Positions 8,794-16,968 of a stretch of 64,000 bases of DNA are shown one piece after another (within the stretch, counting starts at the first letter, position 1; every line of letters starts with the position of its first letter). Origin of the DNA: Lachnospiraceae bacterium (lineage in GTDB: Bacteria; Bacillota; Clostridia; Lachnospirales; Lachnospiraceae). Under the pieces are notes generated by a model, which was not told where the DNA came from, did not search any database, and was given only the letters and a program-made list of their open reading frames with translations. The stretch lies in contig CAJTCL010000009.1 of assembly GCA_910575005.1 (NCBI GenBank), positions 62,001 through 126,000 on the forward strand. Reading direction: 5' to 3'. The position numbers and the translations under genes were made by a program.

Positions 8794-9228
8794 ATGAAAA
8801 CAAAACAGATTGTAAAAATAGCGGTAGATATTGCAATGACAGCGGTACTCTTGCTTTTAATGACATATGAGTTAATTGGGCAAGTATCCCATGAACTGCT
8901 TGGTATCATTATGTTTGTGCTTTTTATTCTGCACCACATTTTAAATAGCAGATGGACAAAAAATTTGATAAAGGGCAAATATACTACCCTGCGAACTCTG
9001 CAAACCGTACTTGTTGTGTTGGTTTTATTTTCAATGGCAGGCTCTATATTCAGCGGCGTAATGTTATCCCGCCATATATTTTCGTTCCTTCCGTTCGGCA
9101 ATGGACTGTCATTTGCGAGAAATCTGCATATGCTCTCAGCTTATTGGGGATTTGTCTTTATGAGCCTGCATATCTGTGATGACCGGTTGCGGTATGAAAG
9201 ACACAGAATCAACAGAAACAAGCACTAA
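8794..9228 (+). pseudogene. DUF4405 membrane protein, C-terminus replaced
   Basis: ATG 8794 follows a GGTGG site. About 128 residues form hydrophobic helices of the DUF4405 (cytochrome b-like) type, with the histidine pattern ILHHILN typical of the family near residue 45. The family normally continues after the last SLH motif, but here the sequence switches to a charged tail (CDDRLRYERHRINRNKH) in a frame antisensical to the next remnant. I infer a deletion at about 9178 that fused it to a DUF362 gene. It may still be translated. Confidence 0.65.
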
Positions 9229-9796
9229 AACAGATTTTGGCTCTTTTGTCAATGGAAATACTATGCGTCCGCCGGAAGGAGCAAACCTGCACCAGTGGCT
9301 GACAAAATCGGAGATGGGTATTTACAGTCCGCTGGTAGATTTGATGGCAAATGCCAATCTCGGCGGCAAAACTGTTTTGTATATGCTGGACGCTTTCATT
9401 TGCGCCCCAAGCGAGGGCGCTTCTATTACCGCTGAAAATTCCAAGTGGCAGCAGACGCCGTTTAACGGAGATTACACTTCAAGCATTTTTGTATCACAAG
9501 ACCCGGTGGCGATTGATTCTGTCGGAGCAGATTTTCTCAATAATGAACCGGCTGTAACAGGCAATAACCATTTGGCGGCAGACATTACCAACGAAAATTA
9601 TCCGCACGAAGCAGGACTTGTGGGAAATGCACCGTCAGGAACAACTTACACAGACGGCAACGGTCATGCTCTTACCAACCTCGGCGTGCATGAGCATTGG
9701 AATAATTCCGAACAAAAGCTGTACTCACGAAATCTCGGAAAAGAGGAAGGAAATAGAACTTGTGCAAATAAAATGACTCCATATTTTCAAAAATGA
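9176..9796 (+). pseudogene. C-terminal part of DUF362-type protein
   Basis: A 206-residue frame resembles the C-terminal half of DUF362-containing proteins (GGKTVLYMLDA, SIFVSQDPVAIDSVGADF, NLGVHEHW). The N-terminal half is missing; the first residues include TGCG, which may be a leftover lipobox from yet another segment. There is no ribosome site at 9176. The overlap with the DUF4405 frame marks a deletion junction, consistent with gene decay. Confidence 0.65.
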
Positions 9797-9853
9797 AGTG
9801 GCGTTGCTATCGGACGAACCATCATTTTAGATTGATGGAAGGCCGACTAAGTG

Positions 9854-9902
9854 AAAATGTCGGGGAATGGCGCTATAATAAGCTACCCTTCCCCGACATT
9901 TT
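9854..9902. terminator. Bidirectional terminator
   Basis: AAAATGTCGGGGAA (9854-9867) pairs perfectly with TTCCCCGACATTTT (9889-9902) around a 21-base loop, with A/T tracts at both ends. It separates the decayed plus-strand cluster from the minus-strand gene at 9915. Confidence 0.85.
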
Positions 9903-9914
9903 TCGTATGGAGAT

Positions 9915-10154
9915 TTAATACAATTCCAAGGAATCTTCCGCATCTACCCATAGCTGCATACCGCCCTCAAGATATAGTCTTGCATATTCCAGAGGTTTAT
10001 CTATTGCCAAAGCATCCAAGGCACATTCGGAACATGGCGTTGTTTTTAATCCTTCTTCCGCTTTGCTGCAATCTATCTGCAAGAAGTAGCCTGCATAAGT
10101 ATATATGTCAATACTGTTATGGTTGATGTTATATGGTGCATAAATGATATTCAT
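9915..10154 (-). CDS. Small protein, DUF6061-like
   Basis: A 79-residue protein with Cys at positions in IDCSKAEE and CSECALDAL and the motif DKPLEYARLYLEGGMQLWV. This ordering resembles DUF6061-type small proteins of Lachnospiraceae, which I recognise only by pattern. The ribosome site is weak (AAAGAAG). Function is unknown. It lies directly after a bidirectional terminator and is not part of an operon. Confidence 0.6.
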   Translation of the reverse strand: MNIIYAPYNINHNSIDIYTYAGYFLQIDCSKAEEGLKTTPCSECALDALAIDKPLEYARLYLEGGMQLWVDAEDSLELY

Positions 10155-10298
10155 TTTTGTTTATCTTCTTTCTTTAAAATTATTGAAAGCATTTCAATCA
10201 GTTACCATACCTGTTCATTTTGTGTTATAATGTTTCCTGTGATTTTGTTTCCCTTAAAAATCATCAAATCACAATCGGGATTTAAGGAGGAATCGAAT

Positions 10299-10673
10299 TT
10301 GGACTTTATGAATGAACTTTTGAAATGTATTAACAGTATTAACTACGATACATTTAGCGAAGATTATTTGAATGAATTACTTGATAACAGAGATAGTGTC
10401 GCGTTTGATATTGAATGGTGCCGCGTTGAGAAAGAAATAAAAGGACTAAAAAATCCCCAAAGTTATACAGACGAAAATGAAGAAGAACAAGGTAAAATAA
10501 GAGAAAAAGCGTTCATGATAATTGAAAAGAATACCGAAAGCGAATTGGCGGATTATGTTTCTGACGACTTTGGATTGATTTATGACAGTTTTGTATTAAA
10601 CTATAAAGATGAATGGCTTGAGAAAGTTATTGCGGCATACAAAAATAAAAAAATTCCTACTGGAGCACTTTAA
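10299..10673 (+). CDS. Hypothetical protein, TTG start
   Basis: The reading frame is open from further upstream, but an AAGGAGG site at 10284-10290 points to TTG 10299 (or ATG 10308). The 124-residue product is acidic and helical, with a DEWLEKVIAAYKNKKIPTG C-terminus, no membrane segment and no motif I recognise. The base composition is AT-rich, like the following regulator gene. Confidence 0.6.
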   Translation: MDFMNELLKCINSINYDTFSEDYLNELLDNRDSVAFDIEWCRVEKEIKGLKNPQSYTDENEEEQGKIREKAFMIIEKNTESELADYVSDDFGLIYDSFVLNYKDEWLEKVIAAYKNKKIPTGAL

Positions 10674-10824
10674 TGCAAATTCAAATTCGGCGGTAAATTA
10701 AAACAAATACATTAATGATTAGTGGTAGACACACCTTGTCGGGTAGTAAATAAGACATTTCTCGCTTTATGTCGTGTTTTTAATCAGAGATTTTTGATAG
10801 GATTTTTCTGAAAGGAGGAAATAA

Positions 10825-11334
10825 ATGAATCAAGCAAAAATCGGGAGATTCTTAAAAGAACTCCGTAAGCAAAAAGGACTTACCCAAGAACAAATTGCAG
10901 AAAAATTTAATGTATCAAACAGAACAATATCTCGTTGGGAGAATGGCAACAATATGCCAGACTTAGATATTTTGATTGAAATATCAGATTATTATGAAGT
11001 TGACCTGCAAGAAATTCTAAATGGAGAAAGGAAAAGCGAGAACATGGATAAAGAAATGAAAGAAACTGTATTGCGGGCAGTAGATTATACAAACACGGAA
11101 GCGGAACGATACAATAAACGTGTACGAATATGTAATGGAATAGCATTTCTTTTAGTATTAGTCTATACCATTATGAAAGACACTAGCCTTTACGATAATT
11201 CAACAATTATGTTAGGATTGGATATTGTACAGGGATTTGCAGTTGGAATGCTTTTGGTGGGTTTGTTATATTCAAGTCGCTATGGTGCAAGAATTAGAGC
11301 ATTCAAACATCGGCTGATGAAAAGACAAAGATAG
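10825..11334 (+). CDS. XRE-family regulator with two membrane segments
   Basis: A 169-residue protein. Residues 5-60 are a Cro/C1-type helix-turn-helix (GLTQEQIAEKFNVSNRTISR). After a charged linker, two hydrophobic segments (about 93-112 and 123-145) suggest membrane attachment. Start ATG follows AAAGGAGG. HTH-XRE proteins with short membrane tails often sit near cell-envelope or stress genes; the target here is not evident. Confidence 0.8.
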   Translation: MNQAKIGRFLKELRKQKGLTQEQIAEKFNVSNRTISRWENGNNMPDLDILIEISDYYEVDLQEILNGERKSENMDKEMKETVLRAVDYTNTEAERYNKRVRICNGIAFLLVLVYTIMKDTSLYDNSTIMLGLDIVQGFAVGMLLVGLLYSSRYGARIRAFKHRLMKRQR

Positions 11335-11357
11335 CTTGTTATTCCTATTAACCAAAT

Positions 11358-11404
11358 AAGTAACGAATCAGCCCCCACAAAAATGTGGTTCTGATTCGTT
11401 ACTT
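11358..11404. terminator. Bidirectional terminator
   Basis: AAGTAACGAATCAG (11358-11371) and CTGATTCGTTACTT (11391-11404) form a perfect 14-bp stem between the convergent XRE and ferritin-like genes. Confidence 0.85.
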
Positions 11405-11412
11405 ATCTTCTA

Positions 11413-11967
11413 CTACTCACACAATTCTTTCAGCAATACTTTTAACAGCATAATATGATACTCTTCATCTTTGATAATCCTTTTCAGCACTGCATTCACA
11501 CAGTCATCCTTGACCATTTTTATATGTGCTTCATACTGGCTGATCGCTGCTCTCTCAGCTTCTATATCAGCCAGCAGCATACTTTTTGCATGTTCTGGGA
11601 TATTGAGATATTCTGGCGTCCACATTTTCTGTTTGCCATTGCGGTATTTCGCCGTAAAATCAATATTTCCCCCAAGCAAAGCAATCATCTGTCCCAATTT
11701 CTGCAAATGCATCATCTCTGCCATTGCAATTCCCAAAAGTGTCTTCGCCATTGGACAATTCTCACAAGAGAGGCGATTCTCATTATTAATATACTGAGTG
11801 ATCGCAGACATCTCCGACACAGAACCACAATAATCAATACTAAGCAGATTCGCATAGCCCATATTCTTTTCCTGTACCGCAATCGGCGGGTATGGCAAGG
11901 CCATCATAATTGGTTCTATGCCCATAAAACTACAGCTATCTGTAAGCGTTTTTTCTCTTTCTTCCAT
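11413..11967 (-). CDS. Ferritin-like/rubrerythrin-type di-iron protein
   Basis: A 184-residue protein with ferritin-like helical repeats: SEMSAITQYINNEN, AMAEMMHLQKLGQ, AERAAISQYEAHIK and KDEEYHIMLLKVLLK supply paired Glu/His di-iron ligands. ATG 11967 lies nine bases after AAAGGAG; an upstream in-frame ATG overlaps that site and is rejected. No rubredoxin domain is present. It could handle iron or peroxide, or resemble manganese-catalase-like spore-coat proteins. It is monocistronic. Confidence 0.75.
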   Translation of the reverse strand: MEEREKTLTDSCSFMGIEPIMMALPYPPIAVQEKNMGYANLLSIDYCGSVSEMSAITQYINNENRLSCENCPMAKTLLGIAMAEMMHLQKLGQMIALLGGNIDFTAKYRNGKQKMWTPEYLNIPEHAKSMLLADIEAERAAISQYEAHIKMVKDDCVNAVLKRIIKDEEYHIMLLKVLLKELCE

Positions 11968-12044
11968 ACACAGCATCTCCTTTATTTATAAAATCTCCCC
12001 TATGATAATATACTGAGATTTTAAGATACTGTGCATCTTTCCCA

Positions 12045-13652
12045 TCAAATAACTTTACCGATAATCGCTCTTCTGGCATAATCTACAGTTCCAGCCGACA
12101 TGCTAAACTCATCTAAGCCAAGCTCCAGCAATTTGGGAATAGCCGCAACGTCTCCGGCAAGCTCTCCGCACATCCCCACCTTGCATTTATATTTATGTCC
12201 AGCCTGAATAATCGTCTCAATCGCTTTCCAAACCGCAGGATGGAAGGAATCATATCGTGAGGCAATTTTTTTATTTCCTCTGTCCACTGCCAGGATATAT
12301 TGGGTCAGATCATTGGTTCCAATACTAAAGAAATCTGCTTCTTTGGCAAATTCCTCAGCCAGAAGCACACTTGCCGGCGTCTCCATCATCATTCCAATTT
12401 CGATTCCTTCATCAAAAGGAATCCCTTCCTGACGCAGCTTATTTTTGCATTTCGCTACGATCTGTTTTGCTTCTAAAAGCTCTTCCACAGAAATCAGCAT
12501 TGGGAACATAATGCGAATATGGCCAAAGACGCTGGCTCTTAAAATCGCCCTGAGCTGTGTCTCAAACATTTCCGGCATATCCAGGGAAATACGAATGGCA
12601 CGCCAACCCAAAAATGGATTTTCTTCTGGCTCAAATTCATAGTATGGCAGACTTTTATCGCCGCCAATATCCAGGGTTCGTATCGTTACCTCCTTCGGGC
12701 AGAGTGTAGCAGCTTCCTTATAGACAGCAAACTGCTCCTCCTCGGTGGGAAAATGGCTGTTTTCCATATATAAAAATTCCGTCCGAAACAGTCCCACTCC
12801 ATCCACATTTTTATCCAAAGCAAGTTTCATTTCTTCCGTATTTCCCACGTTGATGCACAAAGAAATCCGCTTGCCCTGCGGCGTAACCGGCTCCAGAGCA
12901 CGGTATTTTTTGATGTTCTCCTGCTCAATCGCCTCTTCCTCTGACAGCCTTTCGTACGCTTCCAGTACTGCCTGTTCTGGCTCTACTACAATTGTGCCGC
13001 ATTTGGCATCCATGCAGATGGTAAGACCATCTTCCACCTGATCCAAAATACCTGATACCCCTGTCAATACTGGGATTCCATAGTTTTTGGCCATAATCGA
13101 CACATGACTGGTAACGCCGCCCTCTTCGGTGATAATTCCTTTGATATATTTTGGATCCATTTTCACTGTATCAGAAGGAAATAAATCCTTCGCAACCACA
13201 ATCACGGGCTGACGAATCGCCCCCAAATCCTGAATACTGATCTTTTTACATTTTATCAAAAATCGTTTGCCGATATCCAGAACATCTGCCTTACGTTCTC
13301 GCATATACTCATCTTCCATCTGCTCAAAGATGTCCGCCACTTCCTCCACTGCTTCCAAAATTGCCTGCTGTACATTCTTTTTACCTGACTGGATTCTGGT
13401 CACAATCCCTTCCTGAAGTGTATAATCATCCGCAATTCCCATATGCGCTGCAAAAATAGGATTCTCCTGGGCAAGCTGTTCTAGCTCTGTCAATACCGCT
13501 CGTTTCACCTCTTGAAAACGCGCCTCCTCCTGCTCAATCTCGTCTTCTGCAACGGAATATTGATCAGGCGTCAAATCTACTTCGCGGTAAATATATGCCG
13601 AGGCAATGGCGATTCCTCTCGACGCTGTTTTTTGTACCTTAATTTCTACCAT
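12045..13652 (-). CDS. ptsI: PTS Enzyme I
   Basis: Phosphoenolpyruvate-protein phosphotransferase transfers phosphate from PEP to HPr. The 535-residue protein (slightly shorter than the usual 570) shows the HPr-binding N-domain, the phosphohistidine loop GGVTSHVSIMAKN near residue 180, and the PEP-binding barrel with GIFRTEFLY-like VGLFRTEFLYM, FSIGTNDLTQY and GMCGELAGD. It follows ptsH by three bases at the end of the hexitol operon, so this operon carries its own general PTS proteins. An AGGAGAG site precedes ATG 13652. Confidence 0.93.
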   Translation of the reverse strand: MVEIKVQKTASRGIAIASAYIYREVDLTPDQYSVAEDEIEQEEARFQEVKRAVLTELEQLAQENPIFAAHMGIADDYTLQEGIVTRIQSGKKNVQQAILEAVEEVADIFEQMEDEYMRERKADVLDIGKRFLIKCKKISIQDLGAIRQPVIVVAKDLFPSDTVKMDPKYIKGIITEEGGVTSHVSIMAKNYGIPVLTGVSGILDQVEDGLTICMDAKCGTIVVEPEQAVLEAYERLSEEEAIEQENIKKYRALEPVTPQGKRISLCINVGNTEEMKLALDKNVDGVGLFRTEFLYMENSHFPTEEEQFAVYKEAATLCPKEVTIRTLDIGGDKSLPYYEFEPEENPFLGWRAIRISLDMPEMFETQLRAILRASVFGHIRIMFPMLISVEELLEAKQIVAKCKNKLRQEGIPFDEGIEIGMMMETPASVLLAEEFAKEADFFSIGTNDLTQYILAVDRGNKKIASRYDSFHPAVWKAIETIIQAGHKYKCKVGMCGELAGDVAAIPKLLELGLDEFSMSAGTVDYARRAIIGKVI

Positions 13653-13655
13653 AAG

Positions 13656-13919
13656 CTACTCTCCTAATCCGCTCTCAATCAACTCCACTAAGGTCTTTAA
13701 CTCCTGCTCTTCGTTCTCTCCTTCACACTGCAGTTCAATCTCTGTGCCGCATTTAATGCCTGCTGCCATCAGATTTAAAATGCTTTTTACCTGTACCTTT
13801 CGTTCCCCCACTAAAATAAATACATTGGAACTGCATTTCATAGCTGCTTGTGCCAAGATTCCTGCCGGCCTTGCATGAAGCCCTGATTCATTTTTTACGA
13901 TCAATTTTTGTGATACCAT
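13656..13919 (-). CDS. ptsH: Phosphocarrier protein HPr
   Basis: An 87-residue HPr. The phosphorylated His is in NESGLHARPA (about residue 15), and the regulatory serine site used by HPr kinase is in KVQVKSILNLM (about 46), as in Firmicutes. Its position between the dehydrogenase and ptsI places the general PTS within the hexitol operon; it may serve as a dedicated copy or be the cell's main HPr. Confidence 0.95.
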   Translation of the reverse strand: MVSQKLIVKNESGLHARPAGILAQAAMKCSSNVFILVGERKVQVKSILNLMAAGIKCGTEIELQCEGENEEQELKTLVELIESGLGE

Positions 13920-13977
13920 ACGTGTTCCTCCCTTAATTTCGCCCTAATCTAAATTTTTCTAATTGATCTCTTGTCTT

Positions 13978-15246
13978 TTATATTAATTCTACCCCAAAAT
14001 GCTCAAATAAAATCTTCTCAGCCTCTGCGTTCCACATTCCGCGATTGCGCTTACATGCCTCGTCAAGCTTCGCGAATAATGGATCTGTCTTTCCCAGTTC
14101 CTCAAAATCATCAATAGCGGTAAGAGGCATATCAAACTGTGTATAGGTAAGCTTTTTTCCACCTGGGATATTGGGAAGATTTAAAGTGGCTTCGGCAATA
14201 CTGTCAATTCCTCCTACATGTGTCACCATAACGGCCGGTTCAATTTTCCCTGCTGCTGCCAGGCGGTTGGCTTCTATCAAGTCGTCATTGTTGCCGCCCG
14301 TAGTCCCCAGAATGTGAGTACTGGTATAATGTGCGTTATAGAGATTGATCTCTGCCTTAAACTGATTATCTGTCGGCCCTGCAAAGAAATTCATGCAGCC
14401 GTCAAATGCCAAAAGTTTATCGCCCATCTCTGCCACCTGGCGAATTGGCACATATACAAACACATCATCATATCCATGTCCCTCCGTAATTGCCAGCAGC
14501 TCCTCAATCGGATCTTCCATTGCGGCCGTATTTACATACAGAAGTTCTACACCATTTTTCTTTGCCTGATCCTCTGGAATCATTTCCTTGGCTCTGGCAA
14601 TTTTATCCTCACTGACCTCTGTGACCACAATGCGCTTGGGTTTATTTTCAAACTGAATGCCATAGCTGACTGCTCCTAAGCCCATCGGCCCGCAGCCCCC
14701 CATAATCAGAATATTTCCGCCTTCCTTGGTTCCCATAGAATGCTGGTAATTTCTCTTGTTGGTGTGATAGTTCGCATGATAACCGCCAATAATACAGCTC
14801 ATAGGCTCACCTAAGGATGCCTCAAAAAAACTGTCGCCGTCATAATTCATCAGGCATCCTAATTCCATCACCTCATGCGGAATAATGCAGTAAGTGCACG
14901 CACCTCCAAAATATTCATAGGAATATCCTGGGGAAGCAAGACTGCCTTTGTAGTTTAAAGCTGGCTGCTGCGCAAATTTCTGTCCTGGCTGAAATTGATC
15001 CTGCCACTTGGCGCCCACCTTTACAATCACACCTGCAAACTCGTGCCCGACAATAATGGGATTGGTATCAATATTTTGCGGCGCTCTCTTGTGCTTTTTC
15101 CCCTGCTCCACAAGCTTATAAGTCGACATACAAATGCTGTCGCTGATCACTTTTACTAAAATTTCATCTTCTTTCATTTCTGGTAATTCAAACTCCTCTA
15201 ATCTTAAATCTCTGGCTCCATACATTCTCACTGCCTTAGTCTTCAT
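13978..15246 (-). CDS. Zinc-dependent hexitol/ketose-phosphate dehydrogenase (MDR)
   Basis: A 422-residue medium-chain dehydrogenase. The N-terminal GroES-like domain contains DSICMSTYK and GHEFAGVI, with Glu in SLGEPMSC; the Rossmann motif is GGCGPMGLGAV near residue 185. The best match I know is the L-sorbose-1-phosphate reductase type (sugar-phosphate oxidoreductase). There is no classical MtlD or sorbitol-6-phosphate dehydrogenase in the operon, so this enzyme probably oxidises the hexitol phosphate brought in by the PTS to a ketose phosphate for the neighbouring kinase. The exact substrate is inferred, not shown. Confidence 0.8.
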   Translation of the reverse strand: MKTKAVRMYGARDLRLEEFELPEMKEDEILVKVISDSICMSTYKLVEQGKKHKRAPQNIDTNPIIVGHEFAGVIVKVGAKWQDQFQPGQKFAQQPALNYKGSLASPGYSYEYFGGACTYCIIPHEVMELGCLMNYDGDSFFEASLGEPMSCIIGGYHANYHTNKRNYQHSMGTKEGGNILIMGGCGPMGLGAVSYGIQFENKPKRIVVTEVSEDKIARAKEMIPEDQAKKNGVELLYVNTAAMEDPIEELLAITEGHGYDDVFVYVPIRQVAEMGDKLLAFDGCMNFFAGPTDNQFKAEINLYNAHYTSTHILGTTGGNNDDLIEANRLAAAGKIEPAVMVTHVGGIDSIAEATLNLPNIPGGKKLTYTQFDMPLTAIDDFEELGKTDPLFAKLDEACKRNRGMWNAEAEKILFEHFGVELI

Positions 15247-15358
15247 AATAATATCTCATCCTCTCTTCCATATTTCTATATCAATTTCTCTGACAACATT
15301 TCTATCTCATTCTCTCTTACAGTGTGATTCAACTGTAATGTTTGTCACTGTTCTCTTC

Positions 15359-16291
15359 TTACTTTACTTCTTCCAATACTACTTGCTCCAACAGGGAAGA
15401 GACCACATCCATAGAAGGCGGCTTTGTTCCAATCGTCGTTACCGCCCCTGCAGATACTGCCATACACATTTTCATGGTATCTTCTGGTAACTTTCCTTCA
15501 CTCCAGGAATAGGAAAGAGCCGCCACCATAGCATCTCCAGCTCCAACCGTAGAATGTGCTTTGACTTTCAATCCAGGACACTTCACTTTCATGCCTTCCA
15601 TCAGGAATACTGCTCCGCTCTTTCCCATAGATACTGCCACCGTCCCAATGCCCTTTTCCATCAGCTTTTCCGCAGCTGACAATAACTCCTGTTCTGAGGC
15701 AATATAGTCCATACCGGCATACTGTTCCAATTCTACTCTGTTCGGCTTAATGATGTCTGGCACTGCTTTAAGAGCCTTTGTAAACAGTTCCCCATCCGCA
15801 TCCAGCAGCACCTTAGCTCCCCGCTGGTGTACTAGTTCTGTAATCTTGTAGTAGATGTCCTTGGGTACTCCCTGGGGAACGCTTCCTGCCAACACAAACA
15901 AGGTATCTTGATCTGCATACCCCTCAAGCTTATGAAGCAATGCCTTGATATCCTCCTCTTCCACTGTCGGGCCAGGTTCATTCAATTCTGTCAGCTCTCC
16001 TGATTTCTCAAATACTTTGGTGTTCGTCCTGGTCTCGCCAGATACCTCAATAAAATCATTTGCAATCTGCCATTGATCCAGTACGCCGCGGATAATGTTT
16101 CCTGCATTTCCAGCAATAAACCCTGTGGCTACACTTTTTCCTCCAAGTGCGTGGATTGTTTTGGAAACATTAATTCCCTTTCCGCCTGCATCCAGCTCCA
16201 CATGCTGAATTCTATTGAGACCGCCTCGTTCCAGGGCGTCTATATCCACAGTCTTATCAATGGCAGGATTCATAGTCACTGTGACAATCAT
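15359..16291 (-). CDS. PfkB-family 1-phosphofructokinase-like kinase
   Basis: A 310-residue PfkB sugar kinase. It begins TVTMNPAIDKTVDI, as in 1-phosphofructokinase and tagatose-6-phosphate kinase, and has DAGGKGINVS near residue 35 and the catalytic STVGAGDAMVA near 245. ATG 16291 overlaps the stop codon of the EIIA gene (ATGA), showing translational coupling; a longer upstream frame is a shadow. With the dehydrogenase downstream it likely phosphorylates a ketose 1-phosphate to a bisphosphate. Confidence 0.88.
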   Translation of the reverse strand: MIVTVTMNPAIDKTVDIDALERGGLNRIQHVELDAGGKGINVSKTIHALGGKSVATGFIAGNAGNIIRGVLDQWQIANDFIEVSGETRTNTKVFEKSGELTELNEPGPTVEEEDIKALLHKLEGYADQDTLFVLAGSVPQGVPKDIYYKITELVHQRGAKVLLDADGELFTKALKAVPDIIKPNRVELEQYAGMDYIASEQELLSAAEKLMEKGIGTVAVSMGKSGAVFLMEGMKVKCPGLKVKAHSTVGAGDAMVAALSYSWSEGKLPEDTMKMCMAVSAGAVTTIGTKPPSMDVVSSLLEQVVLEEVK

Positions 16292-16761
16292 GCTGCATTT
16301 CCTCCTTTTAACATTTGATAAACATCCTCTGGACTGCCAGAAATCAGACGCTCCATGCTGCCCTCTTCCAAGGCCACCTCTGCAATGGCCGCTAAAATCT
16401 GTAAGTGTTCTTCTCCTACTCCGGCAATACCAACAACCACCTTCACCAATTGACCGCCCCAATCGGTTCCTTCTGGAAATACCATCACTGCAATTCCAGA
16501 AGCTTTGACTTCTTTTTTGGCCTCCTCCACCCCATGAGGCAAGGCAAGCTCATTTCCCATAAATGTCGAAAAAGTTTCTTCTCTTTTTACCATTGCATCG
16601 ACATACGATGGATTCACATATCCAAAATCCACCAGCATCTGTCCCACAGCACGAATCACGTTTTCTTTGGTATCAGATTTACATCCTGTACGCACATTTT
16701 CAGGATACAAAAGCTCCAGCTTCTTGGCAGCCTCTTCTTTCTTTGATTTCTTAAATAACAT
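16288..16761 (-). CDS. mtlF: Mannitol-type PTS EIIA component
   Basis: A 157-residue EIIA of the mannitol/fructose class. The active-site His is in NELALPHGVEEAKK near residue 75. ATG 16761 follows AGGAGG at eight bases; the frame continues upstream but without a ribosome site. It has its own promoter and operator at 16825-16894, and overlaps the kinase gene by four bases. Confidence 0.88.
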   Translation of the reverse strand: MLFKKSKKEEAAKKLELLYPENVRTGCKSDTKENVIRAVGQMLVDFGYVNPSYVDAMVKREETFSTFMGNELALPHGVEEAKKEVKASGIAVMVFPEGTDWGGQLVKVVVGIAGVGEEHLQILAAIAEVALEEGSMERLISGSPEDVYQMLKGGNAA

Positions 16762-16824
16762 AATGTTTTCCTCCTCTTTTTCTCTGTCTCTCTGTTTTTC
16801 TCTGTCCCTGTTGTTGATGGTTAT

Positions 16825-16854
16825 ATTATAAGTTGTACACAATAACTTTTTCAA
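16825..16854 (-). promoter_or_regulatory. Promoter of mtlF-kinase-dehydrogenase-ptsHI
   Basis: TTGAAA (16849-16854) and TATAAT (16825-16830) on the minus strand are separated by 18 bases. The same boxes and spacing occur at mtlA (20541-20570). Confidence 0.75.
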
Positions 16855-16871
16855 TTGAAAGAAGATGGGCT

Positions 16872-16894
16872 TTGGCGTCATCCGTTGGTGTCAA
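16872..16894. promoter_or_regulatory. MtlR operator candidate upstream of mtlF
   Basis: A 23-base imperfect palindrome, minus strand TTGACACCAAC..GACGCCAA, begins 18 bases upstream of the -35 box. It shares TTGACACYAA and the TTGRCRTCAA-type second half with the site at 20588-20610, placed at the identical distance. Confidence 0.7.
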
Positions 16895-16968
16895 TTTTTA
16901 AAATGTTCTCCTGCCCTCCGATGTGACAGGAGCCCTGGCGCCTATATAAACAGCGAACAGAAACTCTA

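Noticed and set aside
16291-16462. Upstream extension of the 1-phosphofructokinase-like gene
   Set aside because: It overlaps the EIIA gene in another frame and has no ribosome site; ATGA coupling explains the true start.
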